From the NCBI RefSeq assembly GCF_008638365.1, contig NZ_VWVU01000024.1:44012-108011 (forward strand): a stretch of DNA of 64,000 bases. Reading direction: 5' to 3'. The stretch is from Nocardiopsis quinghaiensis (lineage in GTDB: Bacteria > Actinomycetota > Actinomycetes > Streptosporangiales > Streptosporangiaceae). The notes below the pieces were generated by a model that was not told the origin of the DNA, did no database searches, and was given only the letters and a program-made list of their open reading frames with translations. Both the position numbers and the translations under genes were made by a program. Positions 42,685 through 51,205 of this stretch are shown in pieces (within the stretch, counting starts at the first letter, position 1; each line of letters begins with the position of its first letter).

Positions 42685-43995
42685 TCAGGGCTTCCCTGGC
42701 GGGGTGTCCGTCACCGGACGGGAGGCGGGGACGCCGAACGCGAGGAGGGCGGTGTCATCGCCGAGGCCGTCGCCGAATCCCCGCAGCAGCTCGGTCAGGG
42801 CGTTGACCATGTCGCCGGGCGTGGAGGGGGCGTGGTCGGCGGCGAAGGAGCGCAGGGCGTCCTCGCCGTACAGGGAGTCGCTCCCGGGCCCCGTGCGGGC
42901 CTCGGTCAGGCCGTCGGTGTAGAGCAGGAGGGTGTCGCCGGGGGCGAGGGTGGTCCCGGTGGTGGCGAAGTGGGCGTCGGGCAGTACGCCGACGAGCATC
43001 CCGCCGGGGGTGGGCAGGAAGTCGGCCCGTCCGTCGGCGCGCACGACCAGGGCTGGAGGGTGGCCGCCGGAGGCGAGGCGGACACGGGCGCGGCCGGTGT
43101 CGCCGCCGGGTTCGAGGACGCCGAAGACGGCGGTGCAGTAGCGGGGGTCGCCGTTGTCGGCGTAGCGGTCCAGGAGGACGGTGTTCAGCGTGGCCAGGGC
43201 GTCGGCCGGCTCGGGTGAGTGGAGGGCGGCGGCGCGCAGGGCGTAGCGGCTCTGGGAGGTCAGGGTCGCGGCCTCGGGGCCCTTGCCGGACACGTCGCCG
43301 AGGAAGAACACCCAGCGTGTGTCGCCGAGGGGGAGGAGGTCGTAGAAGTCGCCGCCCAACTGGTCGGGGGAGGCGGTGTGGTAGTAGGCGGCCGTCTCCA
43401 TACCCGGTACGTCGGGCAGGGTGTCGGGCAGGAAGGACTTCCGCAGGACGGCGAGCGCCTCCGTCAGGCGGGCCCGGTCGGCCTCGGCCCGCAGGCGCTC
43501 CTGTTCCGCCTCGGCGCGGGCCTGGTCGGCCTCCCTGCGGCGGCGCAGCAGCTCCTCCTCGTAGGAGCGGCGGTCGGTGGCGTCGAAGACGGTGGCGCGG
43601 ATCAGCGACGGACTACCTCCTCCGCCCTGTCTGACGACGGAGGAGACCAGCACCGGAAGGCGGCTGCCGTCGGAGGTCCTCATCTCCAGGGCGATGCCGC
43701 TGACCTCGCCCCGCATGTGCAGCAGGGGCGCGAAGTGCGTCTCGTGGTAGAGCCTGCCGCCCACGGTGAGCAGGTCGGCGAAGCGCATACGTCCCACCAC
43801 GGTTTCGCGTTCCAGGCCGAGCCACTCCAGCAGCGTGCCGTTGATCCTGACGATCGTGCCGTCCATGAGCGTCGACAGGTACCCGCAGGGGGCGGATTCG
43901 TAGAGTTCCTCGGCGCTGTCCTCCGGCAGTGCGGCGAGGGCCGCCTCCGCGTCGGCCCCGAGCGGCTCGGGCCCTTCTCTCACCCGGCGGGCCAC
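42685..43995 (-). CDS. PAS-domain PP2C phosphatase (RsbP-like)
   Basis: A 436-residue regulatory phosphatase. A PAS domain (about 30-145, ESAPCGYLSTLMDGTIVRINGTLLEWLG) is followed by a coiled coil (about 145-190) and a PP2C/SpoIIE phosphatase domain (about 200-430) with its metal-binding Asp residues in LGGDFYDLLPL, FLGDVSGKGPEAA, LLLYTDGLTEAR and GDDTALLAF. The same domain order is found in Bacillus RsbP, which dephosphorylates the anti-anti-sigma factor RsbV under energy stress. The GTG at 43995 starts inside the end of the RsbQ-like gene (16-base overlap), giving the same gene pair as in Bacillus. No rsbV, rsbW or sigB is in the window. Confidence 0.85.
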   Translation of the reverse strand: MARRVREGPEPLGADAEAALAALPEDSAEELYESAPCGYLSTLMDGTIVRINGTLLEWLGLERETVVGRMRFADLLTVGGRLYHETHFAPLLHMRGEVSGIALEMRTSDGSRLPVLVSSVVRQGGGGSPSLIRATVFDATDRRSYEEELLRRRREADQARAEAEQERLRAEADRARLTEALAVLRKSFLPDTLPDVPGMETAAYYHTASPDQLGGDFYDLLPLGDTRWVFFLGDVSGKGPEAATLTSQSRYALRAAALHSPEPADALATLNTVLLDRYADNGDPRYCTAVFGVLEPGGDTGRARVRLASGGHPPALVVRADGRADFLPTPGGMLVGVLPDAHFATTGTTLAPGDTLLLYTDGLTEARTGPGSDSLYGEDALRSFAADHAPSTPGDMVNALTELLRGFGDGLGDDTALLAFGVPASRPVTDTPPGKP

Positions 43996-44801
43996 AGGTC
44001 CTCCAGGAAGTCCAGTACCGCCGCCGTGGTGGCCCGCGGCGCGCTCAGGTGCGGGCAGTGGCCGGTGGCGTCCAGGGTGACCAGCCGGGAGGAGGGGACC
44101 GCGCTGTGGACGAAGGCGCCGACCTCGCGCGGGGCGATGAGGTCCCGGGCGGACTCCAGGACCAGCGTCGGGACCTCCACTTCTCCCAGGTCCGCGCGGT
44201 TATCGGACAGGAAGGTGGTGCGGGCGAAGACCCGGGCCATGTCGGGGTCGGTGGCGCAGAAGCTGTCGGTCAGTTCCTGTTCCAGCTCCGGCCGCTCGGG
44301 AGTGCCCATGATCATGGGTGCCACGGCCGATGACCAGCCCAGGTAGTTCGACTCCAGCGAGTCCAGCAGTTCGTCGATGTCTCCCGCGGTGAAGCCTCCG
44401 CGGTAGCCCTCGTCGTCGATGTAGCGGGGTGAGGGGGCCACCATCACCAGCGCCCGGATCCGCTCGGGCACCGCCCGCGCGGCCAGAACGCCGACCATGG
44501 CGCTGACCGAGTGCCCCACGAACACCGCCCGGTCCAGCTCCAGTTCCCGGCAGACCTCCACCACGTCCTGGGCGTAGCCCTCCAGGGTGGAGTACCTCTC
44601 CTCGCTCCAGGAGGAGGGGTCCGCCCCTCCGGAACCGACGTAGTCGAACAGCACCACCCGATACCGCTCGGCCAGGGCCGGGACGACGAGGCGCCACATG
44701 TTCTGGTCGCAGCCGAATCCGTGGGCCAGCACGACCACCGGCCCGTCGGCGACACCGGTGATTGTGACGTTGTTCCTGCGCAGGACGTCCATATCGGTCA
44801 T
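43980..44801 (-). CDS. Alpha/beta hydrolase, RsbQ-like
   Basis: A 273-residue hydrolase: VVLAHGFGCDQNMWRLVVPAL, the nucleophile elbow GHSVSAMVGVLAA, the Asp in LESARDLIAP and the His in TGHCPHLSAP complete the triad. GFGCDQNMW and APSPRYI are characteristic of RsbQ and of the related karrikin/strigolactone receptors KAI2/D14. RsbQ is needed for RsbP activity in Bacillus, presumably by supplying a small hydrophobic ligand to its PAS domain. The ATG at 44801 follows GGGGAAAGG. Coupling to the PAS-PP2C gene supports the role. Confidence 0.85.
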   Translation of the reverse strand: MTDMDVLRRNNVTITGVADGPVVVLAHGFGCDQNMWRLVVPALAERYRVVLFDYVGSGGADPSSWSEERYSTLEGYAQDVVEVCRELELDRAVFVGHSVSAMVGVLAARAVPERIRALVMVAPSPRYIDDEGYRGGFTAGDIDELLDSLESNYLGWSSAVAPMIMGTPERPELEQELTDSFCATDPDMARVFARTTFLSDNRADLGEVEVPTLVLESARDLIAPREVGAFVHSAVPSSRLVTLDATGHCPHLSAPRATTAAVLDFLEDLWPAG

Positions 44802-45150
44802 CCTTTCCCCCAACCGACCCACCCGAAAAGGGTATCGGGTCACATACCACCACGTTGAAGGACCGGATCCGGTGCATCCGCCGCCCGCCGGGCGGCGCGG
44901 ACCACGCGGCCTCCCCGTACTCACGGTGGCGGGGTCGGGGGGCGTTCGGCGCCGCGGGCGCCGCACCGGTCCGTGACCGTGGACCGTGGAGGAGTGTCGA
45001 CGGCCTCGGCCTACGGGTTCTCGGAGCGCGGGCCCCCGACCGGCCCGCGCCGGGATCGGTGACCGGGGCGGGCCGGAGGCCGGTGAGGGCGTCGGTCAGC
45101 CCGACGGCGGCCCGGGACCGGACGGACGGGCCCGGGGACCGGGACCGGTG
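44802..45150. other. Intergenic region upstream of the RsbQ-like gene
   Basis: About 350 bases without a supportable gene. The promoter of the rsbQ-rsbP-like pair should lie in its left part, where a short A/T-rich stretch occurs (about 44825-44865). The right part is very G/C-rich and borders the end of the arabinanase gene; I see no further structure. Confidence 0.4.
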
Positions 45151-46155
45151 TCAGTGCACGTGGGGCCAGCCGGAGGAGTCCCAGCCGAGCCAGTTCACTC
45201 CCAGCAGCGCCGTGCCGTCGTCGGCGTAGTAGTGGTAGGCGAGGATGTCGCTGTCGGTGTCGGCGAAGACGTCCTGGTGCCCGGGGCCGTGGACGCCGCC
45301 GTGGCCGGCCAGGACCTCGGTGCCGCCGCCCGAGGTCATGGCGGCGCCGGCACGGTCCCGGTAGGGGCCGGTGATGCTCCTGGAGCGGCCGACCATGACG
45401 CGGTAGGTGCTGTCGGCCCCGCGGCAGCACAGGTCGAAGGAGACGAACAGGTAGTACCAGCCGCCGCGGTGGAAGAGGGTCGGAGCCTCGATGGCGCCGC
45501 CGCCGCGGCCGGCGATCGCGTGCAGGGCGCCGTCGTAGCGCTTACCGGTCGCCGGGTCGAGGCGCACCATCTTGATCCCCGACCAGAACGAGCCGAACGC
45601 CAGCCACCAGCGGCCCTGGTCGTCCACCTGCAGGTGGGGGTCGATGGCGTTGAAGTCGTCGGAGGTGAACGACTCGACGACCAGGCCCTCGTCACGCCAG
45701 GTTCCGGAGTGCCCGCTGGCGCTGGTCGCCAGGAAGATCGCCGACCGGTTGGAGCCGAAGGTGGAGGCGGAGTAGTAGAGGTGGTACCGCCCGTTGTGGT
45801 GGGACAGGTGCGGCGCCCACAGGTTGCGCGCACCGCCGGTGTAGGGACTGGTCCACGGGGCGCCGCCGGGAAAGGCCACGCCGGCGTCGCTGAAGGCGGT
45901 CCGGTCGGCCGAGGTCTTCAGGGCCACCTCGTTGCCGGTGTGGGCGACCAGGTAGCCGCCGTCGGGCCGTTTGACGAAGGACGGGTCGTGCATCCGAACG
46001 TCCCCGGTCACGTGGCCGGGGCCGGGGTAGGCGGCGGCCGCGGCGACACCGGCCGGGGCCGCGGCCAGTGCTCCCGTCGCCAGAGCGGCACCCAGCAGCC
46101 TGCGGCGTGAGAGGGGTGTGGGGGGCACGGAGGGGGTGCTCGGGTGTTCGGTCAT
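45151..46155 (-). CDS. Secreted glycoside hydrolase family 43, arabinanase-like
   Basis: A 334-residue enzyme with a Tat signal (SRRRLLGAALATGALAAAPAG) for export of a folded protein. The five-bladed GH43 propeller is evident: the base Asp is in MHDPSFVKRPDGGYL, the pKa-modulating Asp in FNAIDPHLQVDDQGRWWLAFGSFWSGI, and the acid Glu in GGAIEAPTLFHRGGWYYLFVS. These three segments are closest to endo-1,5-alpha-L-arabinanases, which cut arabinan of plant pectin. The ATG at 46155 follows GAGGAGG. A LacI-type operator lies about 150 bases upstream, so the gene is probably induced by a sugar. Confidence 0.9.
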   Translation of the reverse strand: MTEHPSTPSVPPTPLSRRRLLGAALATGALAAAPAGVAAAAAYPGPGHVTGDVRMHDPSFVKRPDGGYLVAHTGNEVALKTSADRTAFSDAGVAFPGGAPWTSPYTGGARNLWAPHLSHHNGRYHLYYSASTFGSNRSAIFLATSASGHSGTWRDEGLVVESFTSDDFNAIDPHLQVDDQGRWWLAFGSFWSGIKMVRLDPATGKRYDGALHAIAGRGGGAIEAPTLFHRGGWYYLFVSFDLCCRGADSTYRVMVGRSRSITGPYRDRAGAAMTSGGGTEVLAGHGGVHGPGHQDVFADTDSDILAYHYYADDGTALLGVNWLGWDSSGWPHVH

Positions 46156-46303
46156 GGGAAAGCCTCCTCGGGCTCGGTCGGGGGGTGTGAGGAGTGTCGG
46201 GGCCGGGTCGGTGGACCACGAGGTCGGAATCGGTACCGGGCAGGTGTCCGAAAGCGCCGAGGTCACGGGGCCGGACGCGGCGGAACTATGGGGAAACGCA
46301 GAT

Positions 46304-46317
46304 TGTTAGCGCTAACA
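46304..46317. promoter_or_regulatory. LacI-family operator TGTTAGCGCTAACA
   Basis: A perfect 14-base palindrome with the central CG of LacI/GalR-family sites. It lies in the gap upstream of the GH43 gene, about 150 bases before its ATG. No LacI-type gene is in the window, so the regulator acts from elsewhere. Confidence 0.8.
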
Positions 46318-46441
46318 TTCCGCGCACGCGAAAAGCGTCCGGTGCCGACGACCAGCATCTCGGGAAGTGCGTGCACGAGAACTCCGCAAGGGGGTCATGC
46401 GCCGTGGAGTGGGGGTGGCGCCAGCGGTTGTCGTTGAATAT

Positions 46442-46468
46442 CATGAACACGCTTCGTAATTGTTCATG
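46442..46468. promoter_or_regulatory. Inverted repeat CATGAACA-N11-TGTTCATG
   Basis: Perfect 8-base arms at 46442-46449 and 46461-46468 in an A/T-rich region, directly upstream of TAAAGT (46473-46478), which looks like a -10 element for the small gene at 46506. Probably an operator for an unknown dimeric regulator, or a hairpin. Confidence 0.5.
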
Positions 46469-46505
46469 CATCGTAAAGTAGCGGTTTTTCGGCGTCAACC
46501 CTCCT

Positions 46506-46703
46506 ATGCGTACCTTTCGAGTACGACTGATCACCTTGGGTTTCCGTCAGGGCGCCGACGAGAGCCGAAGGGGCCCGGGAGGCACGGTCCCGCCGCCGGA
46601 CGACGGGGGCGACACCACCGAACGCGTCTACCACCGCCAACGGAGGCCGGTGCGCCGCTCCGCGGCCAAGGCCATGGACGACATCCTCAACGACGTGGGC
46701 TGA
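46506..46703 (+). CDS. Small hypothetical protein, 65 residues
   Basis: The frame runs from ATG 46506 to TGA 46703. The product is basic with a Gly/Pro/Asp-rich middle; its C-terminal part (ERVYHRQRRPVRRSAAKAMDDILNDVG) looks like a real conserved helix with GC-rich third positions. The N-terminal part is less convincing and no ribosome site is seen. A palindrome and a possible -10 element precede it. No family recognised. Confidence 0.4.
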   Translation: MRTFRVRLITLGFRQGADESRRGPGGTVPPPDDGGDTTERVYHRQRRPVRRSAAKAMDDILNDVG

Positions 46704-46756
46704 CGGCCCACATGCCCCGGTCGCAGCCCCACTTCCACCCCACATGGAACGCAGAA

Positions 46757-46784
46757 AGAGGCCCGCCCTCGGGCGGACCCCTCT
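46757..46784 (-). terminator. Rho-independent terminator after tRNA-Pro
   Basis: On the minus strand, 20 bases after the 3' end of the tRNA, AGAGG..TCCGCCC and GGGCGG.CCTCT form a stem with a short loop, followed by TTTCTG. It stops the leftward tRNA transcript. Confidence 0.65.
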
Positions 46785-46803
46785 ACGACCTGCTACTTCT
46801 CTG

Positions 46804-46877
<74 letters not shown>

Positions 46878-46989
46878 TCCGTCGCGCGGACACCGTCTCC
46901 GGCGCCGCCAACAGGTGAAACTGTATCGCATTCGGCGGCGCTCTCGAACCGCTCGCCCTCCGACGGACGGCGGGATCCGGGAGCCCGGA

Positions 46990-48321
46990 TCACAGCCCCG
47001 TGGGCCAGGTCTCCTCCTCGACCGAGTCCGGCTCGACCGGGTGCAGCGGGACGAGCGCCTGGGTCCGGTCGACGAACACGAAGGCGTCGTAGCGCTCCTC
47101 CATGACGGTCGGGACGTAGTTCCCCCGCCGGTCGCGTCCCGGGTGGTAGACCACACCGATGGCGCGGTGCGGGAGCACCTTCCCCTCCTGGAACGGGTGG
47201 ACCGCCCCCTCCCCCGAGAGGATCATCAGCCCCGCCGCGGAGTCCGAGTCCCCGACCGACCGGTGCAGCAGGTCCTCGACGCTTCCCTCGCGTGCCGCGG
47301 GGACCGGCATCGGCTCCGGAGTCGCGCCCCACGACCTGCCCGCGACCACCCGGCCCTCGTAGGTGCCGAAGCCGACGAGGACCGCCTCCTCCCCGTGGCG
47401 TTCACGTGCCAACTGTCCGACGTTGACCATGCCCGCGGAGGACATGTTGGTGGCCCGTGCGTCGCCGACGTGGGTGTTGTGCTCCCACACCACCGCCTTG
47501 GCCCGCGGGCCGTGGTGCTCCATCAGACGGTCGAGCGTGTCGGCCATGTGGTGGTCGCGGACGTTCCACGAGTCGGGCCCTCCGCGCACCATCGACCGGT
47601 AGTACTGCTCGGCCCCCGCGAGCACCTCGGCGTTCTGGCGCGCGGCGAAGTCGGCGAGGCCGTCGTCGACGGCCCCCTGCGTCCGCGCCCGGCCGCGCAG
47701 CCCGGCCAGCAGGTCGACGACCTCGGCCTCACAGCTCTCGGGCACCAGCCGCGTCGCCTGGGCGTAGGACTGGGGGTCCTCGCCGTAGGGTTCGAAGCAG
47801 CGGTAGGCCCGCAGCGCGGGCTCCACCTGTTCGGGCATGTTCTCGCGCAGCCACCCCAGCACCGCGTACAGCGAGTCCCACAGGCTGTAGACGTCCAGAC
47901 CGAAGAAGCCCACACGCCGCTCCCGCGGAAGCTCCAGGTTGTGCGCCCTCAGCCACCGCGCGAACTCCAGGACCTCGGTGTTGGCCCACATCCACCGCGG
48001 CCACCTCCGGAAGCCCTCCAGTGCCTCGCGCGGGTCCTCGGGCGCCCCCTGCGCGCCCACCACGGTGCAGTGCAGCGCCTGGCAGTCCGGCCAGTCCCCC
48101 TCCACCGCGACGAAGGAGAAGCCGGCCTCCTCGACCAGCCGCCGGGTCAGCCGTGCGCGCCAGCGGTAGAACTCGGCGGTGCCGTGCGAGGCCTCGCCCA
48201 GCAGTACGTACCGCGCGTCACCGATCCGCTCCATGAGCGGGTCCAGCGAGTGGGGTCCGTTCAGCGGCAGGACCGCGTCCGGGTCGATGCGTACCGGTTC
48301 TCCGGTGTTGTCCGTCGTCAT
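46990..48321 (-). CDS. Erythromycin esterase-like protein
   Basis: A 443-residue protein of the erythromycin-esterase/succinoglycan-synthesis family (Ere-like). The signatures are YVLLGEASHGTAEFYRWRARLTRRLVEE (with the Glu and His thought to be catalytic), FVAVEGDWPDC, VGFFGLDVYSLWDSL and KAVVWEHNTHVGDARAT. Most chromosomal members do not act on erythromycin and their substrate is unknown. The ATG at 48321 follows GAGGACC. It lies 65 bases downstream of the dienelactone-hydrolase-like gene in a three-gene row led by a phosphoribosyltransferase. In M. tuberculosis the same domain is fused to a phosphoribosyltransferase in a dormancy-regulon protein. Confidence 0.85.
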   Translation of the reverse strand: MTTDNTGEPVRIDPDAVLPLNGPHSLDPLMERIGDARYVLLGEASHGTAEFYRWRARLTRRLVEEAGFSFVAVEGDWPDCQALHCTVVGAQGAPEDPREALEGFRRWPRWMWANTEVLEFARWLRAHNLELPRERRVGFFGLDVYSLWDSLYAVLGWLRENMPEQVEPALRAYRCFEPYGEDPQSYAQATRLVPESCEAEVVDLLAGLRGRARTQGAVDDGLADFAARQNAEVLAGAEQYYRSMVRGGPDSWNVRDHHMADTLDRLMEHHGPRAKAVVWEHNTHVGDARATNMSSAGMVNVGQLARERHGEEAVLVGFGTYEGRVVAGRSWGATPEPMPVPAAREGSVEDLLHRSVGDSDSAAGLMILSGEGAVHPFQEGKVLPHRAIGVVYHPGRDRRGNYVPTVMEERYDAFVFVDRTQALVPLHPVEPDSVEEETWPTGL

Positions 48322-48386
48322 GTCGGTCCTCCCGGGAACGGGGGCACGGGATCCGGTGCGGCGCGGCCCACGGGCGGGCCCGCCGC

Positions 48387-49046
48387 TCACCTCTCCCGTT
48401 CACCCATGATGCGTGCGAACCAGTCGGCGGCGGCGTCGGCCACGTCCTCCAGCGCGCCCTCCTCCTCGAACAGGTGCGTGGCCTGGGGAACGACGTGGAT
48501 CCGGCTCGGTCCGCCGAGCCGGTCGGCCGCCTCTTCGTTGAGCCTGAGGACCTCGCTGTCCGCGCCGCCGACGATGAGCAGCGCCGGGGCCCGCACCAGC
48601 TGCAGCGCCTCCGTACCGGCGAGGTCGGGACGGCCGCCGCGCGAGACGACCGACGAGACCGCGTCCGGGCGCTCGGCGGCGGTCCGCAGTGCCGCGGCGG
48701 CTCCGGTGCTGGCGCCGAACAGGCCGATGGGCACTCCCTCGGTGTCCTCGTGGGAGGCCAGCCAGTCCACCGCTCCCGTGAGCCGCCCGGTGAGCAGGCC
48801 GATGTCGAAGCGCTGCTGCGCGGTCACGTCGTCGACGCGCTCCTCGTCCGGGGTGAGCAGGTCCAGCAGGAGCGTCGCGATCCCCGCCATGTTGAGTTCA
48901 CGGGCGACGGCCTGGTTGCGCGGACTGTGCCGTGAGCTCCCGCTTCCGTGCGCGAAGGCCACGACCGCGGTCGCCCCGGGGAACATGGTCAGCTGTCCGT
49001 CGAGCCGCGCGTCCGGGGTCCGTACCATCACGTCCTGGGCGGTCAT
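48387..49046 (-). CDS. Dienelactone hydrolase-like alpha/beta hydrolase
   Basis: A 219-residue hydrolase: VVAFAHGSGSSRHSPRNQAVARELN at the oxyanion side, IGLFGASTGAAAALRTAAE as nucleophile elbow (GASTG, Ser), LLIVGGADSEVL with the Asp and VPQATHLFEE with the His. The substrate is unknown. Its ATG at 49046 overlaps the stop of the phosphoribosyltransferase gene (ATGA). In mycobacteria these two domains occur as one fused protein, here as two coupled genes. Confidence 0.85.
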   Translation of the reverse strand: MTAQDVMVRTPDARLDGQLTMFPGATAVVAFAHGSGSSRHSPRNQAVARELNMAGIATLLLDLLTPDEERVDDVTAQQRFDIGLLTGRLTGAVDWLASHEDTEGVPIGLFGASTGAAAALRTAAERPDAVSSVVSRGGRPDLAGTEALQLVRAPALLIVGGADSEVLRLNEEAADRLGGPSRIHVVPQATHLFEEEGALEDVADAAADWFARIMGERER

Positions 49047-49702
49047 GGTGCTCTCCCTTCGTCAGTGCCGGCACGGTTCAGCAGGGCCAGCACCTCCTCA
49101 TCGCTGACCTGCGGAAAGTCCTCGTACCACAGGCTGACCGCGCCGAAGTCCGACGGCGTCTCCAGGCAGACGACCTGGTCGCACACGTCGGCGAGCGCGT
49201 GCACCGCGTCCGGTGCCCCCACGGGGACGGCCAGCACGAGGGAGGCGGGGCCCTGTTCGCGCAGCGCGGCCAGGGCCGCCCGCGCGCTCATGCCGGTCGC
49301 CAGTCCGTCGTCGATCACGAAGACGTCCCGTTCGGCGACCTCCGGATCCGGTGCGTCTCCGCGGTAGGCCTGGACCCGTCGCCGCGCCTCCGTCTGCTCC
49401 GCCCCGGCCATGTCGGCCAGGCGTTCCTCGGAGAGCCCCAGCAGGTCCAGCGCCCTTCTGTCGAACAGCGGAGGCCCCTCGGCCGTGGTCGCGCCGATCG
49501 CCGTCTCCGGGCTCCCGGGGACGGGGATCTTGCGCACGACCACGATGTCCATCGGCACTCCGAGACTCTCGGCGACGCGCTCCGCCACGGGAACACCGCC
49601 GCGCGGCAGCGCCAGCACGAGCGGGTGCGGCTTGTTCTGCCCTTCCACCACGCGGGCCAGTCGCTCACCCGCGTCTCGCCGGTTCCGGAACACGTTCCTC
49701 AC
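49043..49702 (-). CDS. Phosphoribosyltransferase-fold protein
   Basis: A 219-residue protein of the type I phosphoribosyltransferase fold. The PRPP-binding motif is VFVIDDGLATGMSARAAL; LALPRGGVPVAERVAE and VVRKIPVPGSPETAIGA are the usual N-terminal and flexible-loop regions of the orphan PRTases that accompany dienelactone hydrolases. The base acceptor is unknown. The start is uncertain: GTG at 49702 keeps VFRNRRDAGERLARVV, which is conserved; GTG at 49693 is an alternative. First gene of the operon that continues with the hydrolase and the Ere-like gene. Confidence 0.8.
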   Translation of the reverse strand: MRNVFRNRRDAGERLARVVEGQNKPHPLVLALPRGGVPVAERVAESLGVPMDIVVVRKIPVPGSPETAIGATTAEGPPLFDRRALDLLGLSEERLADMAGAEQTEARRRVQAYRGDAPDPEVAERDVFVIDDGLATGMSARAALAALREQGPASLVLAVPVGAPDAVHALADVCDQVVCLETPSDFGAVSLWYEDFPQVSDEEVLALLNRAGTDEGRAP

Positions 49703-50237
49703 CCCAGTCGCGTCGTCGCGGTGCACGGGCTCACGGGCCCGGTGGTCGGCCCCGGATGAGCGGGGTACGACGGCGCGGACACCACCGCCGAAGCCTCGCG
49801 GGACCGGTCGTCCGTGGTTCCCGAGTGGTTGGGTCCCCCGCACTCCGGGTGCCCGGGAAGGCGTCCTCCGCCGGTACCCGGCCGCCTGCGTCCGCGCAGT
49901 TCACCGAACGTGCGCGGGCCCTGTGGTGAGCGTTACCCCGATGCCCCGAACGCACACATACCCGGACCGGCCGGGCGGCCGGCCTGCTCACCCGGGCCCT
50001 TCCGGCCACCTGCCCGATCGCCGGTTCCCGGTAGCCGCCCTCCCCCAGAAGTGCCGCCCTCCCCCAGAAGTTCGGACACGGCGCCGAGGTCCGCCGCGTA
50101 CGGGGCGGGACACGGGGCCGCCGGGGGCCGTGCTCCGGAGCTGACCGAACCCCGGCCGGGCCCGGGAGGTTCGCTTTCCCGGGGAGCGGGCAGGGGACCT
50201 GGACAGTGACCGGCCAACACGCGGCGAGGAGGTCGAC
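49703..50237. other. Intergenic region, 535 bases
   Basis: No gene is supportable; frames here show no consistent coding pattern. It contains the divergent promoters of the phosphoribosyltransferase operon and of the DUF2267 gene, and a short tandem duplication described separately. Confidence 0.5.
50034..50071. repeat. Tandem duplication of 19 bases
   Basis: GCCGCCCTCCCCCAGAAGT occurs twice without a gap, at 50034-50052 and 50053-50071, in the gap upstream of the DUF2267 gene. Probably a recent slippage event. Confidence 0.8.
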
Positions 50238-50630
50238 ATGAGCTACGACGCGTTCCTGAAGGAGGTCCGCGAGCTGGGTGAGTACGCCGACCGCGAGGAA
50301 GCCGACCAGGTGAGCCGGGCGGTGCTCGGTGTGCTGGCGCCCCGGCTCCCGGCCAACGGGGCCGAGCACCTGGTCGCCCAGCTCCCCGACGAACTCGGCG
50401 ACGCGGTGCGGCAGGGAGAGCTCCTCGACGCGGAGTCCTTCGGGGTCGAGGAGTTCCTCACCCGGGTGGCGGCGGCCACCGGCGCCCGCCCCAGGACCGC
50501 GGAGTGGGACGCCAGCGCGGTACTCACCACCGTGGCCGACAGGATCACCGGGGGCCAGCTCAACCACATCCTGAGCCAGCTCCCCTCCGGCTACGCCGTG
50601 CTGTTCGGCAAACCGGAGCTGAGCGACTGA
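50238..50630 (+). CDS. DUF2267 protein
   Basis: A 130-residue helical protein of the DUF2267 family: YDAFLKEVRELGEYADREEADQVSRAVLGVLAPRLPANGAEHLVAQLPDEL in the first half and a second similar helical half with ITGGQLNHILSQLPSGYAVLFG at the end. Function unknown; genes of this family are often near stress-response genes, as here. The ATG at 50238 follows GGAGG. Confidence 0.85.
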   Translation: MSYDAFLKEVRELGEYADREEADQVSRAVLGVLAPRLPANGAEHLVAQLPDELGDAVRQGELLDAESFGVEEFLTRVAAATGARPRTAEWDASAVLTTVADRITGGQLNHILSQLPSGYAVLFGKPELSD

Positions 50631-50660
50631 CCTGCCGCGCCCCGCCGGAAGAACGCCGGA

Positions 50661-50709
50661 GCGTGCCCGGTGGGGCGCGCGGTAAGCGTGCCCGGTGGGG
50701 CGCGCGGTA
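50661..50709. repeat. Direct repeat of 24 bases separated by one base
   Basis: A 24-base unit starting GCGTGCCCGGTGGGG and ending CGCGCGGTA is present at 50661-50684 and again at 50686-50709. It stands just upstream of the decayed SRPBCC gene and is the second tandem duplication within 700 bases. Confidence 0.75.
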
Positions 50710-50802
50710 CCGGGCGTTCTGGGCGAACAGGCTGGACGGTCCGGGCGGCTACCTCGGCTCCACCCGCCCGCACGGGAGGCCGCGGCCACGACCGCCGGGG
50801 TC

Positions 50803-51118
50803 CGCGTCGACACGAGCGCTCCGGGCACGCCCGCCCTGCACTTCACCCGCCGCCACCAGCACCCGCGGTCAGCGGTCTGGGCGGCCCTGACCACCGGGGA
50901 GGGTCTGCGCTGGACCCCGGAGGAGGACGGTGACGAGTGCGTGCTCAGGCTCTCCAGCACCGTCGCCGACCCCGCGTGGACGGCGAACACGGCGGCCGGG
51001 TGGGACGTGTCCCCGGGTGCGCTCGCCACGGCCCTCGACGGGCGCCCCCGGCAGGCCGGGGCCGCCCCCGGACGGGGAGCTCATCGCCCGCCACCGGACC
51101 GTGCTCGGCACCGGCTGA
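50803..51118 (+). pseudogene. Decayed SRPBCC/AHSA1-like gene
   Basis: The frame from about 50803 reads TPALHFTRRHQHPRSAVWAALTTGEGLRW, the start of an AHSA1-type SRPBCC domain, and then jumps to CVLRLSSTVADPAWTANTAAGWDVSPGALATALDGR, which is its final helix region. The beta-sheet core in between is missing. After about 51054 the likely end (DGELIARHRTVLGTG, then a stop) continues in another frame. So an internal deletion and a frameshift have destroyed the gene. No good start codon or ribosome site is seen. Confidence 0.5.
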
Positions 51119-51205
51119 CCCGGGAAGGCCTCCGGGCCCACGGGCACCGGCCGAGGGCCGCCGGGGTACCACGCGGTCGGCGTCCATGCCGCTCGCGCCG
51201 ACCGA

